From NCBI RefSeq assembly GCF_002101555.1, contig NZ_LQOL01000081.1, positions 62,001-126,000 of the forward strand: a DNA stretch of 64,000 nucleotides, given 5' to 3'. Source of the stretch: Mycolicibacterium canariasense (GTDB taxonomy: Bacteria > Actinomycetota > Actinomycetes > Mycobacteriales > Mycobacteriaceae). This document shows positions 15,692 through 24,305 of this stretch, in pieces. The position numbers and the translations under genes were made by a program. The notes under the pieces are model-generated. The model did no database searches and was not told the DNA's origin. It saw only the letters and a program-made list of their open reading frames with translations. The stretch's first letter is position 1; the number at the start of each line of letters is the position of its first letter.

Positions 15692-16672
15692 TCAGCCCAC
15701 CCCCGCGTACGAGTGCAGACCCACGGTGACCAGGTTGATGAAGAACAGGTTGAACACCATCGCCACGAAGCCCACGACGTTGATCCACGCCGCCTTGCGG
15801 TCCCGCCAGCCGGCCGTGGACCGCGCATGCAGATACGCCGCGTACACCACCCAGGCGATGAACGACACCGTCTCCTTGGGATCCCAGCCCCAGTAGCGGC
15901 CCCACGCCTCCTCGGCCCAGATGGCTCCGAAGATGACGCCGAACCCGAAGATCGGGAACGCGAAGATGGTGGTGCGGTAGGCGATCCGGTCCAGCGTCTG
16001 GCCGTCGGGCAGCCGGCGGATCATCCGGCCGAAGCCGTTGTCGCGATCGGCCAGCGGGGACATCTTGAGCAGGAACAGGATGCTGGCCACGCCGGCGACC
16101 AGGAACACCCCGGAACCGAGGCTCACCACCGAGACGTGGATGGGCAGCCAGTAGGACTGCAGCGCCGGCATCACCGGGGCGGCGTTGGTGTACAGCCAGC
16201 GCCCGGACACCGTCAGCAGGATCAGCACCGGTACCAGGACGAACACCCACAGCGCGCGGAACTGCGGTTTGCGCAGCACGATCACGCCGGCGATCAGACC
16301 GCAGAAGCAGGTCAGGTTGATGAACTCGTACATGTTGCCCCACGGCACCCTGGCCGTGGCCAGGCCGCGCAGCACGATGCAGGCGGCCAGCAGGGCGATG
16401 CCGACGTACACCAGCGCCAGCCCGGCCCGGCCGATGCGCTCGTCGGCGGGACGCGACGGGGTGTCGGCGACAACGCCGGGGGTGGCGCTGTCGGCGCCCA
16501 CTGCGGCAGGCCCACCGGCACCCACCAGCTCGCGCGCCTCGACCTTGCGGCCCCGCGCGTACGCCAACTCGATGGCCAGCAGGATCAACGCGACGACGAG
16601 CACCACCACCGAGGACGTATAGGCCCAGTCCGAGTAGCGGGACAGCCCGATATCGATGTGCGTTGTATTCAT
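15692..16672 (-). CDS. ccsA: cytochrome c synthase subunit CcsA (ResC)
   Basis: A 326-residue membrane protein with about eight helices and the haem-handling tryptophan-rich WWD-type motif WGRYWGWDPKET near residue 275. Conserved histidines are in LPIHVSVVS and YLHARSTAG. With ResB it forms the system II synthase that carries haem out and attaches it to apocytochrome c. The first 100 residues include an extra helix and a long Ala/Gly/Pro linker. It follows resB by 7 bases. Confidence 0.92.
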   Translation of the reverse strand: MNTTHIDIGLSRYSDWAYTSSVVVLVVALILLAIELAYARGRKVEARELVGAGGPAAVGADSATPGVVADTPSRPADERIGRAGLALVYVGIALLAACIVLRGLATARVPWGNMYEFINLTCFCGLIAGVIVLRKPQFRALWVFVLVPVLILLTVSGRWLYTNAAPVMPALQSYWLPIHVSVVSLGSGVFLVAGVASILFLLKMSPLADRDNGFGRMIRRLPDGQTLDRIAYRTTIFAFPIFGFGVIFGAIWAEEAWGRYWGWDPKETVSFIAWVVYAAYLHARSTAGWRDRKAAWINVVGFVAMVFNLFFINLVTVGLHSYAGVG

Positions 16673-16679
16673 GCGCGCG

Positions 16680-18242
16680 TCACTCTTCTCCCAGCAGCTT
16701 CACGGTGAGCCGCTCGAACTCGTCACCCCACCCGGAATTGTCGGTTCGGGCCAGACCCCCCAGCTCGACGCTTACCGTACCCGCCGGGCCCGAGGTAAGC
16801 CGAACCCAGACACGGCGCCGCCGGACCACCAGCGACACCAGCAGCCCCGCCATCATCGACATGGCGAACACCAGTACCCACACCTGCGCCGGGTCGTGCG
16901 AGACCTGAAGGTTGATGAACGGCACCGCGCCGTCGAACCGGACGGTGGTGCCGTCGTTCAGGCGGGTCTGCTCGCCGGCCTTGAGGTTGACCCGGGCCTG
17001 CTTGGTCAGCCGGCCCTGCCCGATCAGCCGCGGGTCGAGGGTGAACAGCGACTGCGGGCGGCCGGTGTCCAGACCGGCGTCACCGCGGTAGATGTCGATG
17101 GCCACCGCCGGGTCGTTCAGCGCCGGAAAGCTCGACGACAGCAGGGTGCCGTCCAGCTGCTCGGTCGGCGCGAGCAGGCCCTGCACCGCGATCTGGTGCT
17201 TGCGCCGCTCGTCGGGGTCGGGATAGGTGCCTCCGGGCGGGTCCACCCGGATCACGCCGGAGGACAGCAGGGTCAGCGGGTCGTCGGGGCGCCATTGCAC
17301 CGTGGTGGTGCGCTGCTGCCCGTCCGGGAAGGTCACCGTGAACGTGGGCGCGTAGCCGTGGCCCTGCAGGTACACCCGGTCCCCGCCGATGCGCAGCGGG
17401 TGGTTGACCTCGAGACGGTACGGCCGCCAGGTGTCGGTGGACAGGTCGGCGCCGTCCTGATACTCGATGTTGGCGGCGAAGCTGACGGCCTGTCCGCTGG
17501 GCAGGTACTGGGCGTCGAAGTCGTTGACCTTCAAGCAGATCGGATACAGCGACGTGCCGTCGACGGTGTTGCCCGCGCGGAACGAGTCGAACGCGGCCGG
17601 TGAGGCCGAACAGAATCCGGGACCGCCGTCGGCGATGACGATGACATTGCCCTCGTAGCCGAACAGCTTGCCCGCGGCGACGGCCACCAACAGGCCCAGC
17701 AGGGAGAAGTGGAAGACGATGTTGCCGAACTCGCGCAGATAACCCTTCTCCGCCGAGATCTCGACGACCTCGGTGTCCCCGTCGCTCTCGGTGCGGGTGG
17801 TGCGCCGCCAGCCCTTCAGCCGCTCGCTCATGCCGGCGGCCAGCTGCGCGACGTCGCCGGAAATCTCGGCTTCGTGATGCTTGGGCAGCCGCGCCAGGTT
17901 GCGCGGGGCGGCCACCGGAACCGCGCGCAGGCTGCGCACGTGCTCGGCCAGCCGCGGGGTCAGGCAGCCGACCAGCGAGACGAACAGCAACACGTAGATG
18001 GAGGTGAACCAGAAGCTGGAGAACACGTCGAAGGCCTGGACCTTGTCCAGCCACGGCCCGATGGTGGGGTGCTGGGCCAGGTACTCGTCGACCTTGCCGG
18101 CGTTGAGGCTGCGTTGCGGCAGCAGCGCGCCGGGGATGGCGCCCAGCGCCAGCAGGAACAGCAGCACCAGCGCGGTGCCCATCGAGGTCAGCGTGCGCCA
18201 GGTGTTGCGGATCAGCGCCCAGGTTTTCTGCACAACGCTCAT
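16680..18242 (-). CDS. resB: cytochrome c biogenesis protein ResB
   Basis: A 520-residue protein with three N-terminal helices, a large extracytoplasmic domain (about 230-440) and a final helix near 455-475 followed by RRRRVWVRL. It is the ResB half of the system II cytochrome c synthase. ATG 18242 overlaps the ccdA stop as ATGA; the longer frame upstream is the ccdA shadow. MGTALVLLFLLALGAIPGALLPQR fits the ResB first helix and loop. Confidence 0.92.
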   Translation of the reverse strand: MSVVQKTWALIRNTWRTLTSMGTALVLLFLLALGAIPGALLPQRSLNAGKVDEYLAQHPTIGPWLDKVQAFDVFSSFWFTSIYVLLFVSLVGCLTPRLAEHVRSLRAVPVAAPRNLARLPKHHEAEISGDVAQLAAGMSERLKGWRRTTRTESDGDTEVVEISAEKGYLREFGNIVFHFSLLGLLVAVAAGKLFGYEGNVIVIADGGPGFCSASPAAFDSFRAGNTVDGTSLYPICLKVNDFDAQYLPSGQAVSFAANIEYQDGADLSTDTWRPYRLEVNHPLRIGGDRVYLQGHGYAPTFTVTFPDGQQRTTTVQWRPDDPLTLLSSGVIRVDPPGGTYPDPDERRKHQIAVQGLLAPTEQLDGTLLSSSFPALNDPAVAIDIYRGDAGLDTGRPQSLFTLDPRLIGQGRLTKQARVNLKAGEQTRLNDGTTVRFDGAVPFINLQVSHDPAQVWVLVFAMSMMAGLLVSLVVRRRRVWVRLTSGPAGTVSVELGGLARTDNSGWGDEFERLTVKLLGEE

Positions 18243-19009
18243 ATCGGCAGCCTCACGTCGCTGATGAACGCGTCGCGCACCCACCCCACGAAATCCCCCC
18301 ACAGCCCGGTCACCAGTGCGATACCCACCGCGATCATCAGCACCCCACCGAAGACCTGGATGCCCCTGGTGTGCGCGCGCAGCCAGCCCAGCCCGCGCAC
18401 CGCGCGCGACGAGCCGAACGCCAGCAGCAGGAACGGCACACCCAGGCCCAGGCAGTACGCGATGACCAATGCGATGCCGCGGGCGACTGCCGAGCCTTCG
18501 GTGGCCGAGGCCACCGCGATCACCGCCGTCAGCGTCGGCCCCAGGCACGGTGTCCAGCCCAACGCGAACACCGCGCCGAGCAACGGTGCCCCGCCGAGAG
18601 TCGAGAGCCGCCGCGGCGCGAACCGGGCCTCGCGCTGCAGCAGTGGGATGAAACCGATGAACACCAGGCCCATCAGGATGGTGACCACGCCGCCGATCCG
18701 TTGCAGCACAAGCTCATTGGTAATGACGGCGGTGGTCATGCCGAGCACCGCGACGCTGCCGAGCACGAACACGACGGTGAATCCGGCGACGAACAACCCG
18801 GCCGCGCCGACCACCCGCCACCGGCCGGCCCGCGAGCCGCCGGCGTCCGGGGCCTCGGTCACGCCGACCACGCCGGCCAGATACGACAGGTAGCCGGGCA
18901 CCAGGGGCACCACGCACGGCGATGCGAAGGACACCAGCCCGGCCAGCATGCTGATCCCCAGCGCCAGCAGCACCGGTCCGGTGGCGACGAGTTGGTCGAT
19001 ATCGGTCAC
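18239..19009 (-). CDS. ccdA: thiol-disulfide interchange membrane protein CcdA
   Basis: A 256-residue protein with six helices and the two redox cysteines of the DsbD/CcdA family, in FASPCVVPLVPGYLSY (helix 1) and GWTPCLGPTL (helix 4). It passes electrons from cytoplasmic thioredoxin across the membrane to keep apocytochrome cysteines reduced. It lies between the TlpA-like gene and resB, the usual order, and overlaps resB by 4 bases. Confidence 0.93.
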   Translation of the reverse strand: MTDIDQLVATGPVLLALGISMLAGLVSFASPCVVPLVPGYLSYLAGVVGVTEAPDAGGSRAGRWRVVGAAGLFVAGFTVVFVLGSVAVLGMTTAVITNELVLQRIGGVVTILMGLVFIGFIPLLQREARFAPRRLSTLGGAPLLGAVFALGWTPCLGPTLTAVIAVASATEGSAVARGIALVIAYCLGLGVPFLLLAFGSSRAVRGLGWLRAHTRGIQVFGGVLMIAVGIALVTGLWGDFVGWVRDAFISDVRLPI

Positions 19010-19027
19010 TGCGTGGTCACTTCGCTA

Positions 19028-19609
19028 TCACTTCTCGGCAGCCAGCCGCTGCACGACCGGCAGCAGGTCGGCGGCCAGCAGTTCACGCAGGAACACGGCG
19101 GCCACCCGGTGCTGCCGGTCCAGCACCACGGTGGACGGGATGACGGTGGTCGGGTATTTGCCGCCGAAGGCGATCATGGTGCGCATCGCGGGGTCGTAGA
19201 TCGACGGGTAGCTGACCTTGCGGTCGACCACGAAATCCTTTGCCGCGTCCCGGTTGTAGTCGCGCACGTCGATGCCGAGGAACTGCACGCCGTCGGCCCG
19301 GGTCTGCTCGAACACCTGCTCCAGCTGCGGGATCTCCGAACGGCAGGGCCCGCACCACTGTCCCCACACGTTGATGACGACGACCTTGCCCGCGTAATCG
19401 TCCAGGGACAGCGTGCGGTTGGGGTCCATCAGATCGGGCCCGCTGATCTTGCCTGGGGTGCCCCGCTTTTCGGATGGGTCGTAGAGGATGTCGGTCTTGC
19501 CGCCGGGGGCGACGAATTCGAAGGTGCCGCCCTGCGCGACGGCGTCGTCACCGGTCGAACAACCGGTGAGGACAGCCAGCAGCAACGCCAGCGCGGCAAC
19601 GATGCGCAC
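19028..19609 (-). CDS. TlpA/ResA-like thioredoxin lipoprotein (Rv0526-like)
   Basis: A 193-residue exported thioredoxin-fold protein. The signal peptide ends in the lipobox LTGC (Cys17), and the redox motif is WCGPC (about 85-89). IPSTVVLDR provides the cis-proline loop. It should reduce apocytochrome c cysteines outside the membrane with electrons from CcdA, encoded 18 bases downstream. GTG 19609 overlaps the preceding stop by one base. Confidence 0.9.
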   Translation of the reverse strand: MRIVAALALLLAVLTGCSTGDDAVAQGGTFEFVAPGGKTDILYDPSEKRGTPGKISGPDLMDPNRTLSLDDYAGKVVVINVWGQWCGPCRSEIPQLEQVFEQTRADGVQFLGIDVRDYNRDAAKDFVVDRKVSYPSIYDPAMRTMIAFGGKYPTTVIPSTVVLDRQHRVAAVFLRELLAADLLPVVQRLAAEK

Positions 19610-20232
19610 TACAGACCCCAGGGCTCCGTGTACGCCCACCGGATGAGGCGGTCGTCGTCGAAGACGAACGAGGTGATCGAGGACAGGTTGCACAGCCGGC
19701 TGTGCGGTAACGGCAGGTGCGCCAGCCGGCGCCCGGTCATGGCGCGGCGCAGGGTTTCCACCGGCAGCTGGTGGCTGACGCACACCGCCTCGTGCCCTTC
19801 GCTTTTGAGCCGGGCGCGATGCAGCGCGGCCGTCATGCGGGTCGCGACCTCGTCGTACGGCTCGCCCCAGGACGGTGTCATCGGGTTGCGCAGCCGCGGC
19901 CAGTTGCGCGGGTCGCGCAGCGCACCGTCGCCGGGGGCCACCCGTTTTCCCTCGAACTGGTTCCAGGATTCGATCAGGTCGTCGTCGGTGTCGATGACGA
20001 GCCCGTGCCGGTCCGCGATCGGGGCGGCGGTCTCCTGGGCGCGCTCCAGCGGGGAGGCGACGATGTGGGTGACGTCGTGCGTGGCCAGCCAGTCGGCCGC
20101 GGCCTGCGCCTGGGCCCGCCCGCGGTCGGACAGGTGATAGCCGGGCAGCCGGCCGTAGAGCACCTTCTCCGGGTTGAACACCTCGCCGTGGCGCATGACG
20201 TGCACCGTCGTCCGGACCGGCACGGTTGTCAC
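19609..20232 (-). CDS. histidine phosphatase superfamily protein (Rv0525-like)
   Basis: A 207-residue phosphoglycerate-mutase-like phosphatase with MRHGEVFNP near residue 14 (phospho-histidine RHG), SPLERAQETA, and the second histidine in VSHQLPVETL. The exact substrate is unknown; it is not the glycolytic mutase, which is at 50241-50984. GTG 20232 overlaps the hemL stop as GTGA. Its place between hemL and the cytochrome c maturation genes is conserved with M. tuberculosis. Confidence 0.88.
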   Translation of the reverse strand: MTTVPVRTTVHVMRHGEVFNPEKVLYGRLPGYHLSDRGRAQAQAAADWLATHDVTHIVASPLERAQETAAPIADRHGLVIDTDDDLIESWNQFEGKRVAPGDGALRDPRNWPRLRNPMTPSWGEPYDEVATRMTAALHRARLKSEGHEAVCVSHQLPVETLRRAMTGRRLAHLPLPHSRLCNLSSITSFVFDDDRLIRWAYTEPWGL

Positions 20233-21527
20233 CGGGTGGCCTCGGCGGCGGCGCGGGCGGCGTGCGGCAGCGCCTCGGCGATCTTGTCGAACGCCGCGTC
20301 GTCGAGCGCCGTCGAGACGAACCAGGTCTCGAACGCGCTGCACGGCGGGTAGATCCCGGCGTCCAGCAGGGCGTGGAAGAACGCCGGGTACCGCCACGTC
20401 TCGGTGGCCTTGGCGGTGGCGAAGTTCGTCGGCTGGACATCGCCGAAGAACACCGTCAGGAAGTTGCCGGCCCGCGAGACATGATGGGGCACCGAGGCTT
20501 CGGTGAGCGCCTCGGTGAGCAGCCCGGCCAGCCGGTCGGCGTTGGCGTCCAGGGCGGCGTACACGGCGTCGTCAGCGGCGTGCAGGGTGGCCAGGCCGGC
20601 GGCCATCGCCACCGGGTTCCCGGACAGGGTGCCGGCCTGGTACACCGGCCCCAGCGGGGCCAGGCGTTCCATCACCTCGGCGCGGCCGCCGAACGCCGCG
20701 GCGGGCAGGCCACCGCTCATCACCTTGCCGAAGGTGAACAGGTCCGCCTCCACCGGGTCCAGGCCGTACCAGCCGGAGCGGCTGACCCGGAATCCGGTCA
20801 TCACCTCGTCGAGGATCAGCAGGGCGCCGTGCTCGGCGGTGATGCGGCGCAGCGCGGCGTTGTAGCCGGGCTGCGGCGCGACCGTGCCCATGTTGCCCGG
20901 GCTGGCCTCGCTGATGACGCAGGCGATGTGCTCGCCGTGCGCGGCGAACACCTCCTCGACGGCGGCGACGTCGTTGTACGGCAGCACGATGGTGTCCGCG
21001 GCGGCCGCACCGGTGACGCCGGGCGAGGACGGCAGCCCCAGCGTCGCGACACCGGAACCGGCGTCGGCCAGCAGGGCGTCGCTGTGGCCGTGATAGCAGC
21101 CGGAGAACTTGATGATCTTGGGCCGGCCGGTGTAGCCGCGGGCCAGCCGGATGGCGCTCATGGTGGCCTCGGTGCCGGAGTTGACGAACCGGATGCGCTG
21201 CACCGGGGCGACCCGGTCGATGATGGCGCGGGCCAGCTCGGTCTCGGCCGGGGTCGGCGCGCCGAAGGACAATCCGTCGGCCGCCACCCGCTGCACGGCC
21301 GCCACCACGGCCGGATGTGCGTGGCCGAGGATCATCGGGCCCCAGGAGCAGACCAGGTCGACGTAGCGATTGCCGTCCGCGTCGGTCAGCCAGTAGCCGT
21401 CGGCTTTGGTGATGAACCGCGGGGTACCGCCGACCGCGCTGAACGCCCGGACCGGCGAGTTCACCCCACCGGGGATGACGGAGCAGGCGTCGGCGAACAA
21501 TGCAGCGGAGGCGGCCGTGCTTGTCAT
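20229..21527 (-). CDS. hemL: glutamate-1-semialdehyde 2,1-aminomutase HemL
   Basis: A 432-residue class III PLP aminotransferase that makes 5-aminolevulinate from glutamate-1-semialdehyde, the second C5-pathway step. PGGVNSPVRAF is near the N-terminus, SGTEATMSAIRLARG binds cofactor, and the PLP lysine is in FTFGKVMSGGLP. ATG 21527 is the start (MTSTAAS). It is the first gene of a minus-strand operon that continues through ccdA-resB-ccsA, linking haem supply with cytochrome c assembly. Confidence 0.95.
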   Translation of the reverse strand: MTSTAASAALFADACSVIPGGVNSPVRAFSAVGGTPRFITKADGYWLTDADGNRYVDLVCSWGPMILGHAHPAVVAAVQRVAADGLSFGAPTPAETELARAIIDRVAPVQRIRFVNSGTEATMSAIRLARGYTGRPKIIKFSGCYHGHSDALLADAGSGVATLGLPSSPGVTGAAAADTIVLPYNDVAAVEEVFAAHGEHIACVISEASPGNMGTVAPQPGYNAALRRITAEHGALLILDEVMTGFRVSRSGWYGLDPVEADLFTFGKVMSGGLPAAAFGGRAEVMERLAPLGPVYQAGTLSGNPVAMAAGLATLHAADDAVYAALDANADRLAGLLTEALTEASVPHHVSRAGNFLTVFFGDVQPTNFATAKATETWRYPAFFHALLDAGIYPPCSAFETWFVSTALDDAAFDKIAEALPHAARAAAEATR

Positions 21528-21561
21528 GGTGTCCAGTGTCCCAGTTCCGCCCGGCACCCCA

Positions 21562-21576
21562 ACTACAGGGTGTAGT
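21562..21576. promoter_or_regulatory. 15-bp dyad upstream of hemL (TACA/TGTA type)
   Basis: ACTACA (21562-21567) and TGTAGT (21571-21576) form a perfect inverted repeat with a 3-base spacer, 35 bases upstream of the hemL ATG. TACA-spacer-TGTA dyads are typical of BlaI/CopY-type winged-helix repressors, which usually have a 2-base spacer. It lies in the only sizeable gap before the haem/cytochrome operon. Confidence 0.5.
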
Positions 21577-21605
21577 GGAAGCGCTCGGACGGTGCGTGCC
21601 GCTGG

Positions 21606-22472
21606 TCAGTCCGCCCGGTACGGGCCGCGGGCGGTGGTGCGCCGGGTCAGATCGACGAACTCGGGCTCGAACCCGGGTGCAGCGTCCACCGCGGCCCACA
21701 GCCGGTCCCGGCCGGCGGCCGATATGGGCAACAACGCGGGGTCACCCACGACGGACAACAAGGTGTCGAAATCCTGCGCGGAGGCGCGCAACGGGCGAGG
21801 GTTCGACGTGTCCAGCGCCCGGGCCGTCACGGCGGCCATCGGGCCCAGGCCGAACAGCCGCAGTGCCGTGGCGTAGTCGCCACCGAGGATGTCGGTGAGG
21901 TCGAGAGCCTCCCGCAATCCCACTTCGGCGGCCATCACGAAGGCGTTGGTGATCAGTTTGTAGGCCACCCCGGATCCGAACGGCCCGACGCGTTCGACCG
22001 TGCCGAGCGTCGACAGCACGGGTTCGGCCCGGTCGACGGCATCGGCGCTGCCCCCGGCGAGGAAGGTCACCGTGCCGTCCCGGGCATATCGGACACCCCC
22101 GACGATGGGGGCGTCGACCAGCAGCGCCTGCTCGCCCGCCCGCTCGCGGATCTGCCGGGCCATCTCCGGTGTGGTGGTGGATCCGATGACCAGCACGGTG
22201 TCCGGGCCCAGTCCGGCCAGCACACCGCGTTCCCCGAAATGGGCGGCGGGGATGTCCTGCGACATCACCAGGCTGATGACGATGTCGGAGCCGGCCGCCA
22301 CGTCGGCGGCCGAGTCGACCGGACGCGCTCCGGCTTCGGCGGCAGAACCCAACCGCACCGGATCGTTGTCGTGGGCGGTCACCGGGAATCCGGCGGTCAG
22401 CAGACGCGCCAACATCTGGGCGCCCATGTCCCCGACTCCGACCATTCCGACGGCGATCATGGCACTCCTCAT
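21606..22472 (-). CDS. NAD(P)-dependent beta-hydroxyacid dehydrogenase-like protein
   Basis: A 288-residue member of the 3-hydroxyisobutyrate dehydrogenase/6-phosphogluconate dehydrogenase superfamily. GMVGVGDMGAQM is the nucleotide motif, DAPIVGGVRYARDGTV the substrate loop, and YKLITN carries the catalytic lysine. Family position does not define the substrate. It may start at ATG 22460 (MIAVG) rather than 22472. It overlaps the VOC gene upstream by 4 bases, and the two follow an NmrA gene, a likely three-gene operon. Confidence 0.82.
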   Translation of the reverse strand: MRSAMIAVGMVGVGDMGAQMLARLLTAGFPVTAHDNDPVRLGSAAEAGARPVDSAADVAAGSDIVISLVMSQDIPAAHFGERGVLAGLGPDTVLVIGSTTTPEMARQIRERAGEQALLVDAPIVGGVRYARDGTVTFLAGGSADAVDRAEPVLSTLGTVERVGPFGSGVAYKLITNAFVMAAEVGLREALDLTDILGGDYATALRLFGLGPMAAVTARALDTSNPRPLRASAQDFDTLLSVVGDPALLPISAAGRDRLWAAVDAAPGFEPEFVDLTRRTTARGPYRAD

Positions 22473-23335
22473 GTCCGGTGGATCTCGGCGATGTACCCGC
22501 CGGGGAATTGCAGGACCGCGCTCTTTTCATCCCCGATCGGCGGCGAAAGGACGTGCGCGCCAGCGGATTGCGCCTTGGCGAGCGTGGCCTCGACATCGGC
22601 CACCGCGTAGCCGGCGAGTTCGCGACCGAAGGGGTACGGCAGGTGCCCGTCGGTGACCGACACCAGGGTGTTGCCGAACGGGCCGGACAGGTGGATCTGG
22701 CGGAACGCCGTTCCCGGTTTGCCCAGCAGCGCACCGTCTGCGGCCGGTTGATCGGAATCGACTGTCGCGGCGGTGAATTCGCGGTAGGACCGCAGGAATG
22801 CGTCGGCCGCGTCCGCCGACACGTAGACCCGGTTGTCGGGGACGGTCTGCAGGGGCGGATAGGCGGGCGCGGTGGTGTGCCAGTAGAGCTGGGTGTTCAC
22901 GCCACCGGGGAACTGGATGACGGCGTCGCGGCCGATGGGGTCGTCGAACGGCTGCACCAGCGTGGTGGCACCCGCAGCCTGCGCGTGGGCCAGTGCGGCG
23001 TCCACGTCGGTGGTCAGCCAGCCACCGCGTTCGGTACCGAACGGATACGGGATCGGTGTCAGGAATCCGAACACCGACAGGGTGCCCACCGGCGACAGGA
23101 TGAGCTGGGACCGGGTGGTACCGGGCGTCGGGGTGACGTGCGTGGTGACCGCGGTGCTCGTCGTTCCGCCGAACGTGGCGACCCAGCTGTGCACGAACGC
23201 GTCGAATTGCCCGGGGTCGACGTACACGTGCACGGAATCATATTGCGGGCCAACGGCATCGGTGGCATCTGCCGCTGCGGGCGGGGCACCGCACACCATC
23301 ACGAGAGCGGCAACCAGCACGGCGAGCGCGCGCAC
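22469..23335 (-). CDS. exported double-VOC (glyoxalase-like) protein
   Basis: A 288-residue product with an N-terminal signal peptide (VRALAVLVAALVMVCGAPPAAADA, cleavage after ADA) and two vicinal-oxygen-chelate modules. Each repeats a pattern of YPFG.E..GW/Y followed by a beta-strand V(D/E)A.LA.AQ..GA and QFPGG. VOC proteins are normally cytoplasmic; an exported one with two modules is uncommon. The metal ligands are not clear, so it may bind rather than turn over a ligand. GTG 23335 is chosen for the signal sequence. Confidence 0.75.
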   Translation of the reverse strand: MRALAVLVAALVMVCGAPPAAADATDAVGPQYDSVHVYVDPGQFDAFVHSWVATFGGTTSTAVTTHVTPTPGTTRSQLILSPVGTLSVFGFLTPIPYPFGTERGGWLTTDVDAALAHAQAAGATTLVQPFDDPIGRDAVIQFPGGVNTQLYWHTTAPAYPPLQTVPDNRVYVSADAADAFLRSYREFTAATVDSDQPAADGALLGKPGTAFRQIHLSGPFGNTLVSVTDGHLPYPFGRELAGYAVADVEATLAKAQSAGAHVLSPPIGDEKSAVLQFPGGYIAEIHRT

Positions 23336-23339
23336 GGTG

Positions 23340-24203
23340 TCAGCCCTCGCGATTCGCGGACAGGGTGTCGTCCAGCCAATCGTCGAAGCGATGCCAGCCG
23401 ATGCTCGGGAAGGTGCGGTGCAGCCACCCGGTGTCGGCGGCATAGCCGCGCTCGGTGAGGAAGGTGTACATGGCCCGCATATCCGCCGATCCGATATCGG
23501 CCGGGTCGGGGCTGACCACGCGGATGGGCCTGCCGAGCGCACGTTGCAGGGACCGCGCCATCTGGCGCGGTGTGATGGTGTCGGAGGCCAGGTCGATACG
23601 ACGCCCGGTGAACCGCTCGGGTTGGGTGCAGACGTGTGCGACGAACGCGCCCAGATCGCGGCGATCCAGCTGCTGCAGCGGCAGGTCGGCGGGCAACGCC
23701 AGCTCCAGCACGCCGGCGTTGAGCTGTTCGCCACCGCCGAGCAGATTGTCGAAGAAGTAGGTGGGGCCCACGATGGTGTGCGGCACGGCGGAGCGGACGA
23801 GCGCGGCCTCGATGGCGGCCTTGCTGTCGAAATGGGGGACGCCGGAATGCTGGTCGGCGCTGCCCACCGAGGAGAACACCAGGTGCGGCACGGCGGCCCG
23901 CTCGGCGGCGGCCAGGATGTGCAGCCCCTGCTCGATCTCGGCCTCGGGCCCCTGCTCGAACGGTGTCGTCACCGCGAAGACGCCGGCCGCACCGGTGAAG
24001 GCGGTCGCGAGCGCCTGCTCGTCGGCGAGGTCGGCGACCACCACCTCGGCGCCGGCGTCGGCCAGTGCCCTGGCCCGCTGCGCGGCCGGGTTGCGCACCA
24101 CCGCACGCACCGGCACGCCGTGTTGGCGCAGGGCGGCGGCCACGGCGCCGCCCTGGGCACCGGTGGCGCCGAGTACCGCGATCGGCCCGGTGTGACGGTT
24201 CAC
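23340..24203 (-). CDS. NmrA-like NAD(P)-binding protein
   Basis: A protein of about 287 residues, of the atypical SDR (NmrA/HSCARG) group. VLGATGAQGGAVAAAL is the glycine-rich motif, NPAA follows strand 2, and FSSVGSADQHSGVPHFDSKA replaces the usual YxxxK region. Such proteins sense NADP or act as redox regulators or quinone reductases. GTG 24203 has GGGGAG about 8 bases upstream; ATG 24233 would add ten residues. It is divergent from a LysR gene that probably controls it. Confidence 0.78.
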   Translation of the reverse strand: MNRHTGPIAVLGATGAQGGAVAAALRQHGVPVRAVVRNPAAQRARALADAGAEVVVADLADEQALATAFTGAAGVFAVTTPFEQGPEAEIEQGLHILAAAERAAVPHLVFSSVGSADQHSGVPHFDSKAAIEAALVRSAVPHTIVGPTYFFDNLLGGGEQLNAGVLELALPADLPLQQLDRRDLGAFVAHVCTQPERFTGRRIDLASDTITPRQMARSLQRALGRPIRVVSPDPADIGSADMRAMYTFLTERGYAADTGWLHRTFPSIGWHRFDDWLDDTLSANREG

Positions 24204-24251
24204 GTCGATCACTCCCCTGGTTTGTCCGGACATGGCCGCCCGAGTCTGGCA

Positions 24252-24266
24252 CAGATTACACATCTG
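24252..24266. promoter_or_regulatory. LysR-type operator candidate
   Basis: CAGAT (24252-24256) and ATCTG (24262-24266) form an inverted repeat with a 5-base spacer in the gap between the NmrA and LysR genes. This is the T-N11-A geometry of LysR boxes. A second TAATCTGC copy (24290-24297) lies on the LysR side, where an activator's second half-box might be expected. Confidence 0.5.
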
Positions 24267-24305
24267 ATTGATGGATAGATCGGTAGGTATTAATCTGCAA
24301 AACAA

